DNA of 64,000 bases, taken from contig JAVIAB010000139.1 of assembly GCA_032433765.1 (NCBI GenBank), forward strand, positions 44,706,690 to 44,770,689, read 5' to 3'. The DNA is from Megaustenia siamemsis. Lineage: Eukaryota > Mollusca > Gastropoda > Stylommatophora > Ariophantidae. Shown here piece by piece: positions 1-11,571 of the stretch. Position 1 is the first letter of the stretch; each line of letters starts with the position of its first letter. Position numbers and translations under genes: made by a program. The notes beneath the pieces are model-generated. The model worked only from the letters and a program-made list of their open reading frames with translations, was not told where the DNA came from and made no database searches.

Positions 1-821
1 CGTTATGGTATGAAGCATTGTCCATTATCAGACAAGAAGGTCGATCTAATATTGGAAGGATACTTTTCTCGATCCAGTCTTTAAATATGTGCCCATTCAT
101 TTCGGAGTGGTAGTCTCTATTGTCTATGGATTTTGAAATGAAAACGAGATGAGCATTCTGCAACAACCCATTATGTCTGCTACCTGCATGTGCAACTATC
201 AAACGTTGCCCTTTACTGCTTGGTACTGATCTTTTAATACTTCCATCTGCTAACTGCCATTCCTTTTCATTTGTATGATGAGCGTTGATCCAAGTTTCAT
301 CTAAATAAACAATATCATAATCATTTTCGCGCATTTCCTTCACTTCACGTAAATACTTGCTTCTAAGAGCTACTAGATGTGGCTTCTCACAAATAATGTT
401 TTTTCCCACCAGCATACTTTCTAAAGGTGAAGCCTGCACTTCTTAATATTTTCCATAGTGAAGTTTTTGATATTTCAATGTCGTTGTTAGTTTTCAGCCA
501 AAGCTTCAACTTTCTAAGTGTCACTTCTTCGTTTATATCAAACATTCGACAGATTTCTCTTTTTACTAGGGCCTTATCAAAACTGTCTAACGTTTCTTTC
601 CTTCCTTGCTTTCTTGCATTTGTTGGCAATAAATATCCGCTTCCTTTAACTATTCGATCAAATGAACGTTTACACAAACCTAAAATATGCATTGTTCTCT
701 TCTCAGGGTTTGATAAAGAACAATAAAGATGTCCCTTTTTACGCTCTCTGCAGAAGTATTGATAAATCTTTATAGCAATGTTATGCTCAGTAAAATATTT
801 TGCCTTTATATTCATTCTCAC
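1..821 (-). pseudogene. IS630-like DDE transposase, 3'-incomplete, frameshifted
   Basis: The family catalyses cut-and-paste transposition through a DDE triad. The N-terminal 144 codons (821-387) are a helix-turn-helix-like DNA-binding region. Frame is lost near 385-400 at a run of six A (minus strand); comparison with the TE-2 transposase indicates one extra A. Downstream, in the shifted frame, the first catalytic block YLDETWIN lies at about 286-315 and the second, LIMDNASYHN, at 2-31. The third acidic block (NPIE in TE-2) would fall outside the window. It is clearly homologous to TE-2 at 19735-21011 but diverged, so it is a separate family. Start chosen at the Met at 821, since the TE-2 protein starts at a similar point. 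It cannot be functional as read unless the extra A is a sequencing error. Confidence 0.85.
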
Positions 822-1316
822 ATAGACTTGCAGAAGATAATATGGATAGTGCCGCCTCCTTTCTGTAAATATTGAGATTTGCCTCTGAATTATGACTCGA
901 ACTCGAGTCTACGGCCGTGATTTTGACGTCACATAATTTCCGGTTTCGGCTAAAATGTCATTTTGTGCTAAATGGGAAATTTCATATGTAACATTTCTTA
1001 ATAAAAATTTATAGTGGAAACATAACTATTTTAGGACGGTGCGCATTCAGCCGTGAAGGTCATGCCTATATGTTAAAGAATCAGCTGTGAGATGTAAGCA
1101 TCTACATAATCCCGCCGGTGTTTATAATATCGATTAACTTTTTTTAAATATAGGTTAAATAAGGCATCTTTGAAACTGGATCACATTTCTTTGATAAAAA
1201 ATATTTTTATAGCGACATTAGTATTCTAAACCTAACTTCAAAAGATCAATGCAAATGAACAATAAGTTTTTGAAAAAAATAAATTAATGTCTAGGCAAAC
1301 GAATCTGAACGGACTA
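1..1316 (-). mobile_element. TE-1: IS630/Tc1-mariner type DNA transposon, cut by window edge
   Basis: The minus strand carries a broken transposase at 1-821, followed by about 500 bp of non-coding sequence that ends in GAACGGACTA at 1307-1316 and then a TA dinucleotide. The reverse complement, TAGTCCGTTC, is exactly the terminus of the MITE at 62316-63310. This supports 1316 as the 5' end of the element with a TA target site, as is known for the IS630/Tc1/mariner superfamily. The other end lies outside the window, so total length cannot be given. Confidence 0.8.
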
Positions 1317-1440
1317 TAGAAACACTCAAAGTCCATCATTTGGGACCGCTCTTACAGCTCGTAAAATGGAAAAGGAGTAACGCAGTGTAATTGTAGAGAA
1401 GCTTTAGTATGGCTGTATAAAAATGGATAAGTGAAGCAAT

Positions 1441-1640
1441 AGAACAATAGAGAAGCAGGAGTAAGTTAGTATAACAAAATAGAAGTCGAAATAGGACAGT
1501 AGAAACGTAGAGAAGTAAGAGTTGAGCACTAGAACAATAAAGGAGCAGGAATAAGCCAGTAGAAGAAAAGAGGAGTAGGAATAGCACAGTAGAGCTATAG
1601 AGAAGTAAGAGTAAGGTAGCAGAACTATAGATGAATAAAG
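1441..1640. repeat. Degenerate 30-bp tandem repeat, about 6.7 copies
   Basis: Six successive 30-bp units begin with variants of AGAACAATAGAGAAG and align without gaps, followed by a partial unit. The units are purine-rich on the + strand and diverged, so this looks like an old array. The reading frames across it are repeat artefacts. Confidence 0.75.
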
Positions 1641-1727
1641 AGATGTATGTATGGACTTCAAGACATGACCACACAACACAGGCCGTAATGCGATTTGTCA
1701 TGCTCAATTAGTACCGTGTATCTGATA

Positions 1728-2541
1728 AGGGAAAGATAATCAATAATCTAAGATATGCTGATGATACTGTACTACTAGCAGAAAATCCTAAAGATCTACA
1801 ATTACGTAATGAAATAAACACGAGAAGCAAAAAATATGGACTAGATATGAATATGAAAAAGACTAAAACTATGATCATAAACAAAGAAAATACTCAAAAC
1901 CCACAAGTGGATATAAAATTGAAGGAATAGACCTGGAGGCAGTTCAGAACTACAACTACCTTGGACATACTATAACCAGTGATGGAAAATGTACAACTGA
2001 AATAAAAAAAAAGAATAGGAATGGCAAAAAGTAATTTTAATGTCATGAAGAACATACTAACATCAAAACAAATAACACCAGGGCTAAAACTAAGAATAGC
2101 AAAATGTTACATCTTCTCAATATTCCTATATGGTGCAGAAACATGGACATTAGACAAGAAAACAGAACAGAGAATTGAAGCCTTTGAAATGTGGATATAT
2201 AGAAGAATAGGTAGAAATGGATGGAAGGAAAAGAAAACAAACGATGAAGTCCTAAAACAAGTAAAAATGAAAAGAGAACTACTAAGCACAATTCAAACAA
2301 GACAAATGCGATTTTGGACCATGTTAAAAGACACAACAGCCTACTAAAAGCAATCCTGGAGGGTAAAATACAAGGTAAAAGAGGCAGAGGCAGACCAAGA
2401 CTAACATGGACAAGTAACATCAAAAGATGGATAAATCAGCCTATGACAACCTGCACCATCAAAGCAAGAGATAGAGCAGAATGGCGCTCCATGGTAGCCA
2501 ACCTTCGTTGCGGAGACGGCACTCGATGATGATGATGATGA
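1728..2541 (+). mobile_element. LINE-A copy 1, 5'-truncated, with (GAT)n tail
   Basis: The fragment begins inside the reverse transcriptase palm, at NNLRYADDTVLL (about 1740-1780) with the catalytic YADD block. It continues through the thumb/C-terminal part (GAETWTLDKK, WIYRRIGRNGWKEKK, GKIQGKRGRGRPRLTW) and ends EWRSMVANLRCGDGTR followed by a stop within a GATGAT run. Frame changes near 1917, 2005 and 2320 break it. Six further copies in the window end at the same point, which defines the 3' end. The class is non-LTR retrotransposon; the clade is not resolved from the tail alone. Confidence 0.85.
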
Positions 2542-2789
2542 TCTAATAAGGGGATGTTGTTAAAGTGAAAACTGTTCATCAATTAAAATAACTTTCATTT
2601 ACGCAATTACATTCATCGCATTCTCGAACTATTCAATAAAATACACTTTTCGTTTTTGTAGAAGTAGAGGTAACTCTACAAATGTTGCATTCCAAACTAT
2701 GTTGTCTTATAGCGGTTTAGAAAGTTATTTAGTTGCTTTTATTATGTAAAAAAATAATATTGAAATATGTCTTTTCTTGTTTATGTGGT

Positions 2790-2950
2790 TATGAGTTTGT
2801 TATATGGTGCAGTTTTAAGTGTTTGTTACTGATAGCATTTGTAAGAGTTTGTTAAAGAGAACAGTTGTAAGAGTTTGTTAGAGAGAACAGTTGTAAGTGT
2901 TTGTTAGAGAGAACAGTTTAAGTATTTGTTACAGATAACATTTATAAGAG
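2790..2950. repeat. 26-bp tandem repeat, about 6 copies
   Basis: Units of the type GTAAGAGTTTGTTAGAGAGA plus ACAGTT follow one another from 2841 to 2918 almost identically, with weaker units on each side. Confidence 0.75.
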
Positions 2951-3500
2951 TTTTTTTGTGTGTGTCTCCTTCATCACTTCTTCTTATCCTCTTTCGGATA
3001 TCGAAACAAAAACTTCGAGATATAAAAAACTCATGCATCTTCAACACGTGATGCTCTCGTATTGTTTTCTTGATATTGTTACCCAGACTACTCTTGAGTC
3101 TGTCTCGACTTCAGCGAAATGCTGACCTTTAAGGTACTACTTTATGATGTAGATATGGAGGCGTTCTCTCAAAGTCAACAGGCAGTTCTATTTGTTGTAT
3201 GTAATCTATGACTGATTATATGCTGTCTCATTCTCTTGTGGTTTTATTTCTATTCATTTCCATATTGACCATTAAATTAATTGTTTGCTGATTTCCACTC
3301 TTCTGGTTCGATGTCTATTCTATCTCTATTTTAGTTATTTAATTGGTTCTGTGATGATACCTTACTCTTATGGTTTCATCTCTGTTTTATATATATAAAA
3401 TTAACTGATCATATACTGATTTATTAATGTAAAAATATGTACATCTTAATTCGTCACTGCAAAGTCTTGTGACCTGTGCTTTTTCAATCGATCTCCATTA
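2951..3500. other. No recognised feature
   Basis: AT-rich, with stops in all frames. I see no transposon terminus or coding signal. Confidence 0.5.
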
Positions 3501-3569
3501 ACTTGCACTTAATGTTTAGGCTTTGTAACGTGTCTCAAGAACCAACATTTGGATTTGGAAATGGAAGAA

Positions 3570-3707
3570 AAGAAAGAAAGACAGTAGCAAAGAAAGAAAG
3601 TAAATAAGGTAGGCGGAAAGAGAGAGGGGAAAAAGAAAGCAGAGTGAGAGACATAAATAAACAAAGAAAGACAGCGAGCAACAGAAAGGAAGCAAGCAAC
3701 ACCGAGA

Positions 3708-3772
<65 letters not shown>

Positions 3773-3792
3773 AAAGAAAGAAAGAAAGAATC
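3570..3792. repeat. GAAA-rich tract, (TA)n and (GAAA)n microsatellites
   Basis: A purine-rich GAAA tract leads into about 30 TA dinucleotides (3709-3768), followed by GAAA repeats to 3792. Confidence 0.9.
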
Positions 3793-3974
3793 CCGACCTT
3801 AGCATTTAGAAAATATGGAGTTATTTTATGTGGTCAGTACGATGCCAGTGCTGTTCTAAAAAAAAAGTCCATAATCCATTTGATGCAGAGCGAAATGAGA
3901 AGGCCACTATCAAGATCATATACGACCACCTGTCTTCAGTGGACCAGTTCGCAGACTACACTAGCTTGACTCAC

Positions 3975-4390
3975 TTGTAGATGGTTTAATGATCTAAGTC
4001 GCTAAGAATAGCAAACCTCAATGAATTCATAGCGCTTTCTGTCTCTGGTCCATACAATGAACGATTGGTTTGGTCTTCATCATCGATTGCGTGTCCTTCG
4101 CAGATCACATTGCAGCCTATCTCAAATAATCTGTCTCTAGCCATAACTTTTTACTTTACCAGTTTCATGTTCACGGTCTCTTTTATGCCTTGAAATTAAC
4201 TTCTTCTTGGTCTGCCTCTGTCCCACCTTCCTGGAACCACACCTTCAATTATTGTTCTTTCCAACAGACTGTGTTTTGATCTGGCCGTAGTGTTTTAATT
4301 CCGTCTTTAAGATGCTGTTTTGAAAGTCTTTTAATATATTTTCAATTCTATTTTTCATTATCCAAGGTGTCCTAAGGCTGTTTTCTGCAG
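3975..4390 (-). mobile_element. LINE-C fragment (reverse transcriptase C-terminal region)
   Basis: Minus-strand translation contains SLLERTIIEGVVPGRWDRGR followed by PRRS. This matches the GRRGRGRPR-type C-terminal segment of metazoan endonuclease/reverse transcriptase LINEs. Stops and indels are present. A related fragment (ERTIMESMVRERRDRDR) is at 19020-19270. Confidence 0.6.
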
Positions 4391-5079
4391 CATTTTGTTT
4401 CGAAGAAACCAATTTTCTTTATTGTTGTTTGCGAGATTGTCCATGATTAATAACCATATGTTGCTATTGTATGGTTTGGTATCATATTCAAATGTGCCAT
4501 ATCAGAATGTTTTGTACTCAAACAAATTGAACGAAGATACAGGCGAGAGTGTCATGTTCATTGTGAAGCCTCCCCGTGTTGAATATTTCATGGTTTAATT
4601 AAAGACAGGAAGAACGTATTTCCTGATAGTTCAATAGAGCAAAAAGTCGTGACAAAGGACGAAAGTACTGCGTGACATAATGATCTGTTTGTGTAAATAT
4701 ACATTCATGTTGAGTTATACATGTATAGTTTGAGTCATATACAATTTATACACGTAGATTGAAATCTATAAAAAGAAATAGGAGATGACGATTGGTGACT
4801 AATTTAGCCATCATTGACTGATTAATAATACAATCATACATTCGCTATGATTATTAACGTGTAATGACTATGTTGATGAATAATGTGTCATCAGAAAAAC
4901 ATTTTGTAATAAAATTACACAATTTGCTTCATCATTTCAAGGTGATCTTTTTTATATTTCTTTTAATGGGTGTTCTGAAATGTTGCCTATTTGTTGTTAA
5001 ATGTGATATTGTCGGCTTTTCTTGACATATGATATACATGTACTAATATGTGGCATGTTTGTCTTAAATTTTGACGTTA
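4391..5079. other. No recognised feature
   Basis: AT-rich sequence. A 67-codon open frame at 4395-4598 has no recognisable motif and no support as a gene. Confidence 0.5.
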
Positions 5080-5640
5080 TGGTTATGGAAGGCCCCGGTA
5101 TCACGGCAAACGAATTAAAATCCATAATTACTCAACCGCCCGTGCCAGTGGAATCATCCGAATTACTAACTCATCTCCAAAACAAAGAAAGGTATCTGTA
5201 GTCCCCAAGATAGCAGTCTCAGCACACGCCAAAAGACATAACGACGAAACCGCACAGAATGTGAATACAGCCAACTGTTCCTTGTCATACGATATCATCA
5301 GTCATCATAAACAATTGGAATATCAAAACGGATGAAACGCACAGCTCACGGTGTGCACAGAACACTTAACTCAGTAGCTCCTGCAACAAGCAGTACTTCG
5401 AATATGAGGAAACTGCAACAAGGAACACTTTTCATACATAGCCTTCAATGGTTCCTGCGCCTATCCACCATATTGACCGGAAGTACACGTCCTCCTGAAA
5501 ATGATGATCGTCATATTTTATATGCGTATAGAGCTTGATGATGTTAGGACATCGTTTTTGACTCCAATTCAGAACATATAAAACACAGTTATTCTTCAGA
5601 TTATCTCCGTCGCACATCAAACAACAGACCATAAGATTTT
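5080..5640 (+). repeat. Family E dispersed repeat, longest copy
   Basis: The copy starts near GGTTATGGAAGGCCCCGGTA and ends near CATCAAACAACAGACC. Parts of it recur at 32229-32540, 54167-54425, 55060-55515 (inverted) and 61726-62035. I see no tRNA-like head, terminal inverted repeat or coding domain, so it is unclassified; it may be the tail of a LINE or a non-autonomous element. Confidence 0.7.
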
Positions 5641-5704
5641 GCCGTGTTTAATGTGTGGCGTATGTGTTATAGGTTATAATGTGCATGTAATATTTTATAG
5701 AACA

Positions 5705-6063
5705 TGAGCTGGAAAATGAACAGATATGAGACGAATCTAAACAAGAACACGTGTCGAGCTTCATAAGAAGACGGTGTTGGAAATGCTTAGGCCATGTACT
5801 GAGAGCGAATGAAGAAAGACTTTCCCACCAGGTATTGATGTGGAAACTATCTTGTAAAAGAAAAGAAGGTGATCCCAGAAAATTGCTACGCGGAGCAATT
5901 AATATGGGAGGTTGAACAATGGGATTGAGAAACAACCAAGAACTACAGAACTGGCAGTAATCGTCAATCAGAGAACTATTACTTCAGCCATATATGCCGT
6001 CTTCGGTCCGAGAGGTGAATGAATGAATGATGAATGATTGAATGATTGAATGAATGAATGAAT
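5705..6063 (+). mobile_element. LINE-G 3' fragment with (TGAA)n tail
   Basis: The + frame reads RRRCWKCLGHVLRANEERL, then MWKLSCKRKEGDPRKLLR, then MGLRNNQELQNWQ, after frame breaks. This is the standard C-terminal tail of a LINE reverse transcriptase (LGHVLR...KRKRGRPRK pattern). It ends near YMPSSVREVNE and runs into TGAA repeats, the likely 3' end. Confidence 0.7.
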
Positions 6064-6175
6064 GACAATTTTATTTGTTATACCAGTTACTTTTTTCCCC
6101 TATCAGGTTTCTAATTTGGATTATGGAATTTAAACTGGATTAAGATACGGTTATACTTTTTTTTTTAACGCAGTT

Positions 6176-6180
6176 GTCTC

Positions 6181-6213
<33 letters not shown>

Positions 6214-6370
6214 AGTACCGGGCCTGCTGGCGTAGGCGATCGTGTCTCTCCACAACAGCTGTCGCTACAATATTTTAGAATCATTGATACAAGACATAGT
6301 CTAAGTGTGAACGGATCGTGTCTTGCCAAGAAAAGAACGAAACGCCCCAAAGCCAGCCTTCCATTTTATT
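6176..6370 (-). mobile_element. LINE-B 3' end, short, chimeric or diverged upstream
   Basis: An ATC run at 6181-6212 followed by AAGTACCGGGCCTGCTGGCG is the reverse complement of the shared LINE-B 3' terminus (GETRSPTPAGPVLDDDD on the minus strand). Beyond about 6253 it stops matching other LINE-B copies. There it carries a segment (TTGCCAAGAAAAG...AACGCCCCAAAGCC) that resembles 59155-59185. Confidence 0.65.
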
Positions 6371-7679
6371 TGTGAAGTTTGAAGTAATGGATTCTAACAC
6401 CAAATATAATCAATAATCAAGTGGTGATTGATACACAGACATAAATCTGTAACACAATATTTCTGTCAGGATTTCAGTTTCATTATCAATTATCAAACTT
6501 TCGAAATGCATAAGACAGAAAAAATCATGAAATATCTTAGACAAAATAATTAATGCAATAAAATAAACAATCTTTACAACACATATTACCATTGTTGGTG
6601 TCTGTCGCGGGGGGCGGGGAGGTGAGGTGTGTGGGGGGGGGGGGGGGGAGCTCACTACAGAACTAGAGAGATAAAGGCCGCTTGGTCAAAGCAGTCGCCA
6701 AGACGTTTGTGACTCGGGATTTTTATTTCTCCCCGTGTCTAATAAACTCGTGTCTGGCTTCTCCCATTCTGACTTGGTGTTCTTTTAGTCGGCTCATGGT
6801 CACAGACTGGCAGTTATTACTTGAATCGTTAATTCCTCGTGTCTTCCTATAGACATTTAAAATATCACAACATTAATTTATTCGTCCATTACCAAAACAG
6901 TTCTACGATTTCGTTGCCTCTTACACCCGCGCGTCTATGCTTTTATGAGACACATTTTTAAGTCAGCCCTCACCTCACCAGAGACGTCAATCATGTAACA
7001 GTTATGCCTAGCAACATCAAAAATGTGTTTGGACATATAATACGAATTACCGAATATCAGCATCCAGCATCACGGTAGAAACATTAACAATTAGATGTAA
7101 TAAAGATGGAGAGGAATACCTTCTAGAACGTAGGTTAACGAAATATCATGAGCCACAGAATTTAGCCTCTACGTTGTACGAATCAAGAGGACAGATAACA
7201 AAGCAGAACAGAACAGTATTCTCTGATAATCCAAAGTGGTTTGCCAGTGTTATCAATGCTACCAGAATGGTCTTACAAAGTTCGTAGACAGATCGATTGG
7301 TAGAGACTAGAATAAACCAGATACAAACATGTTCCCTGGCAAGCAGATTTGAGATAGTCAAATGTCAGGGCGGGTAAATCTGATTGTAATGAGAGAAATA
7401 ACATTTCAAAGAATAAATAAATAACGCACACGAACATTTGCAAAGCTTTAATATTTCTCAACAATGAAAGAATTCAGCGTATCAGTCTGATGACTAACTA
7501 AATCACTGAGTAACTGGTGTTACAGTCACACTAAACTACACCGTAACATGTTTTGCTAGGGCACGATCAAAGGATGCGGCTTTTCTAGTTTATTAAATAC
7601 TTTCTACGTTGACAGAAAACTATATCAACTTAACCAATAAAAAAAGATAAGAATTCACTAAGCGGTGACTGTATCATGT
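6371..7679. other. No gene; G-rich tract at 6607-6648
   Basis: Several G-runs from 6607 end in 16 consecutive G (6633-6648), which could form a G-quadruplex. The rest is unremarkable AT-rich sequence with no open frame I would call a gene. Confidence 0.6.
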
Positions 7680-8121
7680 CATCATCATCATCATCATCAT
7701 CTTCATCGTGTGCCTTCTCCGCAACGAAGGTTGGCTACCATGGATCGCCATTCTACTCTGTTTGTTGCTTTGATGGTGCAGGCTGACATAGATTGACTTG
7801 TCCATCTTTTGATGTTACTCGTCCATGTTAGTCTTGGTCTGCCTCTTTTACCTTGTATTTTTCCTTCCAATATTACTTTTAGTAGGCTGTTGTGTCTTTT
7901 AACATGCCCCAAAAATGTCATTTGTCTTGTCTTAATTGTGTTTAGTAGTTCTCTTTTTATTTTCAGTTGTTTTAAAACTTTATCGTTTGTTATCTTTTGT
8001 TTCCATCCAATTCTACCTATTCTTCTATAAATCCAAATTTCAAAGGCTTCAATTTTCTGTTCTGTTTTCTTGTCTAATGTCCATGTTTCTGCACCATACA
8101 GGAATATTGAGAAGACGTAAC
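7680..8121 (-). mobile_element. LINE-A copy 2, 5'-truncated
   Basis: An ATC run at 7680-7704 marks the 3' tail. The minus strand encodes GHVKRHNSLLKVILEGKIQG and EWRSMVANLRCGEGTR, preceded by the WTLDKKTEQKIEAFE region in other frames. It stops near 8121, so only about 440 bp of the 3' end is present. Frameshifts lie around 7920 and 8030. Confidence 0.85.
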
Positions 8122-8199
8122 ATTTAGTGTATCATGTAGCTCACGAATAAGACAATATAAGGCACAAATGTTCTATTCAGCCTGAAAGAATAGAACTAA

Positions 8200-8530
8200 G
8201 TCTCAGCGATACATTGACGTCACCCAATTTATCATTACGTATAATGATAATTTCCCGTGTGTTACCGGGGCCTCATTATGAGGGAGTAAAGAATAGTGAC
8301 ACTGTGACCTTCCAGGCATGTCGTAAGAGGCGACTGAGGAAGTTGATCGATGGCTTGACAAGCTGTCATTGTAAAAAAGTATTGTTATGGAAACAGAGCC
8401 ATAGATATTGGAAGCAGTAGTCTCTGAGGTATGTGACATTTTGACACGCAAGGTTTCTGTTTTTAAGATTGTGGTTCTGCCCTATGTGCCGTCTTCGGCT
8501 CGAAAGGACAATGGATGGATGGATAATGAT
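8200..8530 (+). mobile_element. Possible LINE-related 3' fragment with (ATGG)n tail
   Basis: The end of this stretch (FKIVVLPYVPSSARKDNGWMD at 8468-8525) resembles the LINE-G ending YMPSSVREVNE and also runs into a short tetranucleotide repeat. Upstream similarity to a coding domain is weak, so limits and family are uncertain. Confidence 0.4.
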
Positions 8531-8880
8531 AATGTAACTTCTATTTACATATTTCTGCGTGTGTTCTTACATATTACACGTATTTATAATTACGATAACC
8601 AACAGTGTAATTTACATTTACCTGAGGGTTTCAAGCGTTCTGGAGCTTTAGAATCTATGAGACAAGATACGTTTTTTTTTCCATATGAGAATGTTAATAA
8701 AAGTAAATACAGAAATGCACAAATCAACTTATGCTTGTTTCATAAAATGTACCTAAACTTTTGATAAGAGAGCAAAGAAAGCAGATTATAGAATGACTGA
8801 AACTGTTACAGCCAAGCCCTAGATGGTAGAGACTTGAGACTCGTAGGTAACTGATACTGTTCTCTGCGGTGCTCAGATGT
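8531..8880. other. No recognised feature
   Basis: AT-rich flank leading into the 30-bp array; no element end or coding signal seen. Confidence 0.5.
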
Positions 8881-8885
8881 ATACG

Positions 8886-9180
8886 TTAGAAATCAACAGT
8901 GATAAGATGTGACAGAGATAATTCAACAGTGATAAGATGTAACAGAGATAATTCAACAGTGATAAGATGTGACAGAGATAATTCAACAGTGATAAGATGT
9001 GACAGAGATAATTCAACAGTGATAAGATGTGACAGAGATAATTCAACAGTGATAAGATGTGACAGAGATAATTCAACAGTGATAAGATGTGACAGAGATA
9101 ATTCAACAGTGATAAGATGTGACAGAGATAATTCAACAGTGATAAGATGTGACAGAGATAATTCAACAGTGATAAGATGC
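8886..9180. repeat. 30-bp tandem array, about 10 near-identical copies
   Basis: The unit contains CAGTGATAAGATGTGACAGA plus GATAATTCAA. Successive copies differ by about one base, so the array is young or recently homogenised. The period is a multiple of three, and frames stay open on both strands (+ 8899-9270, − 8886-9299) as a consequence. Confidence 0.95.
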
Positions 9181-9208
9181 ATTGCAGAGAATCCAGCAGT
9201 GATAAAAT

Positions 9209-9210
<2 letters not shown>

Positions 9211-9246
<36 letters not shown>
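9211..9246. repeat. (GA)n microsatellite
   Basis: About 18 GA dinucleotides separate the 30-bp array from the 111-bp array. Confidence 0.95.
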
Positions 9247-9247
<1 letters not shown>

Positions 9248-9289
9248 CAGCAATGATACGATGTAACTGAGAGAGCGCAGCAGTAAAAA

Positions 9290-10330
9290 TATGTAACATT
9301 GAGAACTCAGCAGTGATAAGATGTAGCAGAAAGATCTCACCTGTAAAAAAAGATTTAACAGAAACAACTCAGCAGTCATACAATTTAACATTGATAACTG
9401 AGCTGTGATAAAATGTAACTGAAAGAGTTCAGCAGTGATAACACTTAACTCAACAATAGAGAGATGTAACACGGGGAACTCAACAGTGATAACATTTAAC
9501 ATTGATAACTGAGCTGTGATAAAATGTAACTGAAAGAGTTCAGCAGTGATAATACTAAACTCAACAATAGAGAGCTGTAACACGGGAAACTCAACAGTGA
9601 TAACATTTAACATTGATAACTGAGCTGTGATAAAATGTAACTGAAAGAGTTCAGCAGTGATAATACTTAACTCAACAATAGAGAGATGTAACACGGGGAA
9701 CTCAGCAGTGATAACATTTAACATTGATAACTGAGCTGTGATAAAATGTGACTGAAAGAGCTCAGCAGTGATAACACTTGACTCAACAATAGAGAGCTGT
9801 AACACGGGGAACTCAGCAGTGATAACATTTAACATTGATAACTGAGCTGTGATAAAATGTAACTGAAAGAGCTCAGCAGTGATAACACTTAACTCAACAA
9901 TAGAGAGCTGTAACACGGGGAACTCAGCAGTGATAACATTTAACATTGATAACTGAGCTGTGATAAAATGTAACTGAAAGAGCTCGGCAGTGATAACACT
10001 TAACTCAACAATAGAGAGCTGTAACACGGGGAACTCAGCAGTGATAACATTTAACATTGATAACTGAGCTGTGATAAAATGTAACTGAAAGAGCTCGGCA
10101 GTGATAACACTTAACTCAACAATAGATAGCTGTATCACGGGGAACTCAGCAGTGATAACATTTAACATTGATAACTGAGCTGTGATAAAATGTAACTGAA
10201 AGAGCTCGGCAGTGATAACACTTAACTCAACAATAGATAGCTGTATCACGGGGAACTCAGGAGTGATAAAAATTAACTGAGCATTAGAGAGCTGTAACAC
10301 AGGGAGTTCAGCAGTGATCAAATGAATCAC
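9290..10330. repeat. 111-bp higher-order tandem array
   Basis: The landmark AACATTTAACATTGATAACT recurs at about 9491, 9602, 9713 and 9824 and onward, every 111 bp, for about seven copies, with shorter related units on the left. Each 111-bp unit contains several CAG(C/T)(A/T)GTGATAA submotifs, the core of the neighbouring 30-bp array. The minus-strand frame 10330-8873 stays open for 485 codons with a 37-residue repeat. This is best explained by a repeat period divisible by three, not by a gene: the predicted chain is hydrophobic, low-complexity and runs straight through the GA microsatellite. Confidence 0.9.
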
Positions 10331-10382
10331 TGAGAAACCAACAGTGACAAGATGTTCCCGAAAGACCTCAACGTTACAGAAC

Positions 10383-10485
10383 CATCATCATTTTAATTAT
10401 CATCAAGTGCCATATCTGCCCCAACAATTGTTTTCAATTCAGCTATTGACTTCCTAGCGTGCCATTCTCTTAAACTCTCTTGTTT
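10383..10485 (-). mobile_element. LINE-B 3' end, decayed and internally deleted
   Basis: ATCATCAAGTGCC, then CAATTGTTTTCAATTCAGCT, then GCCATTCTCTTAAACTCTCT, match in order the LINE-B 3' end seen at 23580 and 45817, with gaps. The sequence is much diverged. Confidence 0.55.
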
Positions 10486-10489
10486 GAGA

Positions 10490-10904
10490 ATGACAGAAGG
10501 TAGAGATAATTAGAGAAGATTGACAAAGTATTGCAGTAATGTCCAGATGACTCCAAGGTTATGGGACGAGGCAGATAGAGAATCTTGTATTTTTTTCTCT
10601 CATATTTCACCTATCAATTATTGTCTTGTTATGGACATTTTCGCAAATATACATTGTACTGAGACCTTCCTACATTCGAGAACGAGATCAAAACGCTTAC
10701 GAGAACGCAGTTCGCCGTGATAATAAACTTACAATAGCTGTTCATCACAAGCAGTGGTGACTCACCTTCAGTTTCGATTAGTTGCACTGTTCCTTAAGTA
10801 TATGGAAATCAGTATAAAGTCGTGATACTTATAGCACGTGTATGATCAAAGTTGGCCAAATATGTGTCGATTTATCGACACTTTCTCATGTGGCATGTTT
10901 TACT
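10490..10904. other. No recognised feature
   Basis: Mixed-composition sequence. A 66-codon frame at 10520-10720 shows no known motif. Confidence 0.5.
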
Positions 10905-11030
10905 TAAGGAAAAATAAAAAAATAAAAAAATGGTATGTAAGAAGCTTTACGTGACAAGTTGACGACACAGACTAAACAACGTTTCGGCTCAATAGGCCTT
11001 CATCAGGAACAAACAATAAAAACACACACA
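10905..11030. repeat. Family F short dispersed repeat
   Basis: GGTATGTAAGAAGCTTTACG followed by AACGTTTCGGCTCAATAGGC and CTTCATCAGGAAC resembles 21755-21880 (GCTTTACG ... ACATTTCGTCCAAGGTGACC) and 43055-43145 (GCTTTAC ... ACGTTGCGGCCTAAAAATAG). It is a diverged interspersed repeat of unknown class. Confidence 0.5.
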
Positions 11031-11031
11031 C

Positions 11032-11111
11032 AATGTTTTACTTAAGCAACATTGTGTCGATTTGGCGTTTCAATGTTTTACTTAAGCAACATTGTGTCGA
11101 TTTGGCGTTTC
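11032..11111. repeat. Perfect 40-bp tandem duplication
   Basis: The block AATGTTTTACTTAAGCAACA plus 20 more bases occurs twice back to back without a difference. Confidence 0.9.
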
Positions 11112-11571
11112 TCTGAAATACTGACGCCTATAACAACGCTACTTTGCCACAGTCGGCGATTCTGTGTAAGGGTTTTCCAGAAAGTGTTGCCGATGTTACA
11201 GTATTTGAGAACCAACTTGAGAGAATCTTCGAAACGTATCTACTGTCCTCGGGCTTGCCTTTCCAGGGCTTGCGGTACACCACCTATTTCAGAGTGAGTC
11301 CATAGACATGAAGACATGTCCATCCCATCTTAACTGGTCCTCTTGCTGCAGCACAAGTGGGTGCTTGAAACTTTGGCTTTCGTGAGGTCTTCGGTGTCTG
11401 GTAAATTACCTAGTAAATTACCCTACTATCAGAAAGCAAAGTACACAATGTACCACACTGTAAGTGCCTATTCTGTATGAGCTTCTTAATCTTATTATGG
11501 GAGAAGATGCCTCATATTTTCTCCTCTTATATTAGTTTATTACTAAATCCCTCTCCCTGAAGTAGAACTAG
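11112..11571. other. No recognised feature
   Basis: Possible decayed LINE sequence, but no motif clear enough to name. Confidence 0.4.

Noticed and set aside
3709..3768. TA runs as origin or promoter elements
   Set aside because: Simple dinucleotide microsatellites recur four times without associated genes.
8873..10330. 485-codon leucine-rich frame as a membrane or leucine-rich repeat protein
   Set aside because: The frame crosses two satellites and a GA microsatellite. The 37-residue period equals the 111-bp unit, and no LRR consensus is present.
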